This document shows positions 61,871 to 64,000 of a stretch of 64,000 bases of DNA, piece after piece. Within the stretch, counting starts at the first letter, position 1. Every line of letters starts with the position of its first letter. Under the pieces are notes generated by a model. The model worked only from the letters and a program-made list of their open reading frames with translations. It made no database searches and was not told where the DNA came from. The translations under genes were made by a program, and so were the position numbers. Origin of the DNA: JACMJL01 sp963791805 (GTDB taxonomy: Bacteria; Bacillota; Clostridia; Clostridiales; Clostridiaceae); assembly GCA_963791805.1 (NCBI GenBank), contig CAWBTU010000004.1, forward strand, positions 434,001 through 498,000, written 5' to 3'.

Positions 61871-62635
61871 TTAAAAAGGCATTACAAAAATTTTGTCCGT
61901 TTTAGGATTCTTTGTAATATATACATCAAGTCCATAGACTTCTTTTATTGCTTTTTCATTCAATATTTCCTGAGGACATCCATGGCTATGAACACTTCCA
62001 TTATTCATCAATATCATAAAATCACTGTAAGCAGCTGCTAGATTCAAATCATGCAGTACTGCTACAATTGTTATATTCTTATTTTCATTTAATTGTTTTA
62101 TTTGATTCATTATTTCAATTTGATGATGAATATCTAAATGTGATATGGGTTCATCCAATAAAATAATTTCCGTAGTTTGAGCAATAGCTCTTGCTACAAT
62201 TACTCTTTGTCTTTCTCCACCACTTAAGGCATTTATACTTTTATTTCTAAGATGCCAGGTATTAGTACTTTCCATTGCTTTTTTGACTGCAATAATATCC
62301 TCTTCTCTTTCTGAGGAGAATCTAGAAATATGTGGTGTTCTCCCCATTAACACAATATCATGCACAGAAAAATCAAATTCTATCTCTGTACTTTGGGGTA
62401 CTACTGCTATTTTCTTAGCTATAAATTTAGAATTTAATAGCTGTATATCTTTATCTTCAATAAATAAATTGTTTTTCTTAACGTCAAGTGCTTTTGATAT
62501 TAACCTTAATAAAGTAGTTTTTCCAGATCCATTAGGACCGAGAATAGTGTAAAACTTACCTTTTTCAATATTTATATTTACATTGCTAAGTACTTCTTCC
62601 TCATAAGAAAAGCTTAAGTCTTTTATTTTAATCAC
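61871..62635 (-). CDS. btuD: ABC transporter ATP-binding protein, corrinoid/siderophore type
   Basis: ATPase of a BtuCDF-type importer. 254 aa with Walker A LGPNGSGKTTLLRL (about 33), the Q-loop in VVPQST, signature ALSGGERQRVIVARA, Walker B IILLDEPISHLD and the switch His in VLHDLNLA. GTG start at 62635 immediately behind the permease stop codon (zero spacing), with AAGAAGGTG inside the permease gene. A family-wide ambiguity exists between iron-siderophore and cobalamin systems; the nearby cobQ-cbiB-cobD makes corrinoid the better guess. Confidence 0.85.
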   Translation of the reverse strand: MIKIKDLSFSYEEEVLSNVNINIEKGKFYTILGPNGSGKTTLLRLISKALDVKKNNLFIEDKDIQLLNSKFIAKKIAVVPQSTEIEFDFSVHDIVLMGRTPHISRFSSEREEDIIAVKKAMESTNTWHLRNKSINALSGGERQRVIVARAIAQTTEIILLDEPISHLDIHHQIEIMNQIKQLNENKNITIVAVLHDLNLAAAYSDFMILMNNGSVHSHGCPQEILNEKAIKEVYGLDVYITKNPKTDKIFVMPF

Positions 62636-63688
62636 TTAAAACACCTTCTTTTTTGTTTTATACAGAAGAAAAATAAAGAATGGAACTCCAAAAATCGAAG
62701 TAATTATACCTACTGGTATTTCTGAAGGTGGAACAACGCTTCTTGCAAGAGTGTCACATATAATTAAAAATACTGCACCACCTAAAGCAGAGAAGGGAAT
62801 TACAACTCTATTATCTGAGCCTACGAGCATTCTAATTGAATGCGGCACAATTAACCCAACAAATCCGATTATTCCACTTACTGAAACAACTGCAGCAACC
62901 ATTATGGTGCTTATAACTAGTATGTATTTTTTCAGCCCTTCTACATTGACCCCAAGGCTCCTAGCACTTTCTTCTCCAAGTAACATGATATTCAATTCTC
63001 TAGAAAATATAGTGATTAGAAAAATAGCAGGTACTATTATTAAAAATAGTAATTTAACTTGAGCCCAGCTAGCAGTTGAAAAACTACCCATGGTCCACAT
63101 TATAATTCTTTCAATTTGTTCTCTATTAAAGGTCATTATCAAAGAGATAATAGAGGACAATAAATAATTCAAGGAAATACCTGCTAACAAAAGCGTTGTA
63201 GTTGGGATTTTTCTTCCTACCCTTGCAATATTATATACTAAAAAAGTTGTAGTAATAGCTCCTATAAAAGCGTTAAAAGCAACTACGCTCATGCCTAGTA
63301 TCTCCATTTGTTTTAGAAAAACCATAGTAATAGTTGCACCTAAAGCTGCACCTGAAGAAACGCCTAAAACGAAAGGATCAGCCATAGGGTTTTTAAATAT
63401 ACCTTGAAAGGATGCTCCAACTACGGACAATGCCGCTCCAACTAAACAAGCTAAAATTATTCTTGGCAGCCTAAGCTGAATTAATATAATAATCGAAGAG
63501 GCTTTTATATTTTCCAGGGAAATAAAATGCTTAATAATAGGGATTCTACTCATCATAATCAATGCTGTCTCTTTAAAGGAAATTTCTGCAACACCGAAAT
63601 TTGCGGCTCCAACAATGATAAGCAGGAGTAAAATTACCCCTGCTACAAAAAGCCTTTTGAAATATCCTTTTCTCTTTAAAAAAGTCAT
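62636..63688 (-). CDS. btuC: ABC transporter permease, BtuC/FecCD type
   Basis: A 350-aa permease with about ten membrane segments. Family segments: IILIQLRLPRIILACLVGAA, GASFQGIFKNPMADPFVLGV, SSGAALGATI, the coupling loop GEESARSLGVNVEGLKKYIL, and IIGFVGLIVPHSIRMLVGSD. ATG at 63688 with AAGGGGAA. Sits 14 nt after the binding-protein gene and abuts the ATPase gene, forming a three-gene operon whose promoter lies outside the window. Confidence 0.88.
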   Translation of the reverse strand: MTFLKRKGYFKRLFVAGVILLLLIIVGAANFGVAEISFKETALIMMSRIPIIKHFISLENIKASSIIILIQLRLPRIILACLVGAALSVVGASFQGIFKNPMADPFVLGVSSGAALGATITMVFLKQMEILGMSVVAFNAFIGAITTTFLVYNIARVGRKIPTTTLLLAGISLNYLLSSIISLIMTFNREQIERIIMWTMGSFSTASWAQVKLLFLIIVPAIFLITIFSRELNIMLLGEESARSLGVNVEGLKKYILVISTIMVAAVVSVSGIIGFVGLIVPHSIRMLVGSDNRVVIPFSALGGAVFLIICDTLARSVVPPSEIPVGIITSIFGVPFFIFLLYKTKKKVF

Positions 63689-63702
63689 AAATATTTCCCC
63701 TT

Positions 63703-64000
63703 TTATTTAAAAAGTTCAGGATGAATTAGCTTGGCTAAAGCTTCTAATCCATCTGCCAATCTTGGTCCTTGTCTATCTACAATATTATGATCAATTTCAA
63801 GTAGTTTCCCACCTTTTACTGCTTTTAAGTCTTTATATCCTGTAGTTGCTTCAATGCCCTTCTTTGTGTCATAATCTTTTGAACAAATCAAAATATCAGG
63901 ATTTTTTTCCACTAACTTCTCTATACTGTATTTCCAACCTGAAACGTCCCCGGCAGCATTTGTTCCTCCTGCCATTTGAAGCATATTACCAATAAAAGTA
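63703..64000 (-). CDS. btuF: Periplasmic-type substrate-binding protein of the BtuFCD system, N-terminus beyond window
   Basis: Only the last 99 codons are present; the frame is open to the right edge (TFIGNMLQMAGGTNAA). The fragment GWKYSIEKLVEKNPDILICS, GYKDLKAVKGGKLLEIDHNI and RLADGLEALAKLIHPELF is the C-terminal lobe of a helical-backbone binding protein (BtuF/FecB type). In Gram-positive bacteria it would be a lipoprotein, but the signal end is off the window. Corrinoid is suggested by the neighbouring biosynthetic genes. Confidence 0.8.
   Translation of the reverse strand, partial: TFIGNMLQMAGGTNAAGDVSGWKYSIEKLVEKNPDILICSKDYDTKKGIEATTGYKDLKAVKGGKLLEIDHNIVDRQGPRLADGLEALAKLIHPELFK

Overview
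The window looks like the chromosome of an anaerobic, spore-forming Clostridium (sensu stricto). It is AT-rich, has strong Shine-Dalgarno sequences and frequent TTG/GTG starts, and encodes an acetoacetate decarboxylase, a Re-type citrate synthase of the C. kluyveri kind, a PPi-type phosphofructokinase, a Spo0E-like peptide and clostridial families such as CBO0543. I see no rRNA, tRNA or CRISPR.

Layout. (1) 1-4.7 kb: a piece of a mobile element on the minus strand (D12 adenine methylase, a DUF927 ATPase, two unrecognised proteins) with a hybrid gene made from both neighbours. (2) 4.8-8.9 kb: gene fragments (YyaL/DUF255 N-terminus, orphan antitoxin-like gene, tail of a CBO0543 gene), a secreted leucine-rich-repeat protein frameshifted in an A tract, a PuuE-like deacetylase and a Uma2-type protein. 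(3) 9.1-11.7 kb: an 861-aa protein combining a ribokinase-like domain without its catalytic Asp, an AAA+ ATPase and a C-terminal RyR domain. It is the most unusual single protein here. (4) 13.9-18.3 kb: four consecutive frameshifted genes (chemotaxis receptor, GT39 glycosyltransferase, TetR regulator, zinc-ribbon protein). (5) 18.4-25.5 kb: two aminotransferase-fold genes (one a frameshifted MocR regulator), two chemotaxis receptors and phosphofructokinase.

(6) 25.6-34.3 kb: a polyphosphate block (ppk1-ppx, a second Ppx/GppA gene, a double-domain PPK2) enclosing proB-proA. (7) 34.9-39.5 kb: YajQ, a promoter-to-terminator unit with only tiny ORFs, then Re-citrate synthase and aconitase, the route to 2-oxoglutarate and glutamate. 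(8) 41.2-44.6 kb: a sigma-54 activator whose phospho-acceptor Asp is Glu, followed by amtB-glnK with a well-matched sigma-54 promoter. The two blocks supply carbon skeletons and ammonium for nitrogen assimilation. (9) 44.7-56.3 kb: htpG, a secreted lipase, PhzF, acetyltransferases, acetoacetate decarboxylase (frameshifted), a lipoprotein, a phosphatase, a CatA-like acetyltransferase, a secreted NlpC/P60 plus SH3 protein, an HD protein, nagA with a PTS IIA gene, and a small Spo0E-like gene. (10) 57.4-64 kb: a corrinoid locus, cobQ-cbiB-cobD plus a BtuFCD-type transporter, with a convergent YitT gene between.

Two families of structured intergenic repeats cross the window. Family 1 is a hairpin of about 80 bp with six copies; its stems differ between copies but stay paired. 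Family 2 is a palindrome of about 200-230 bp with two copies, whose arm sequence differs between copies yet is matched within each. Four family-1 copies flank one family-2 copy at 56.5-57.3 kb, and a family-1 copy with a duplicated right arm lies between proB and proA.

Single-base frameshifts are frequent. Several outside the 14-18 kb cluster are one-base contractions of A or T runs, so sequencing error must be excluded before these genes are called dead.
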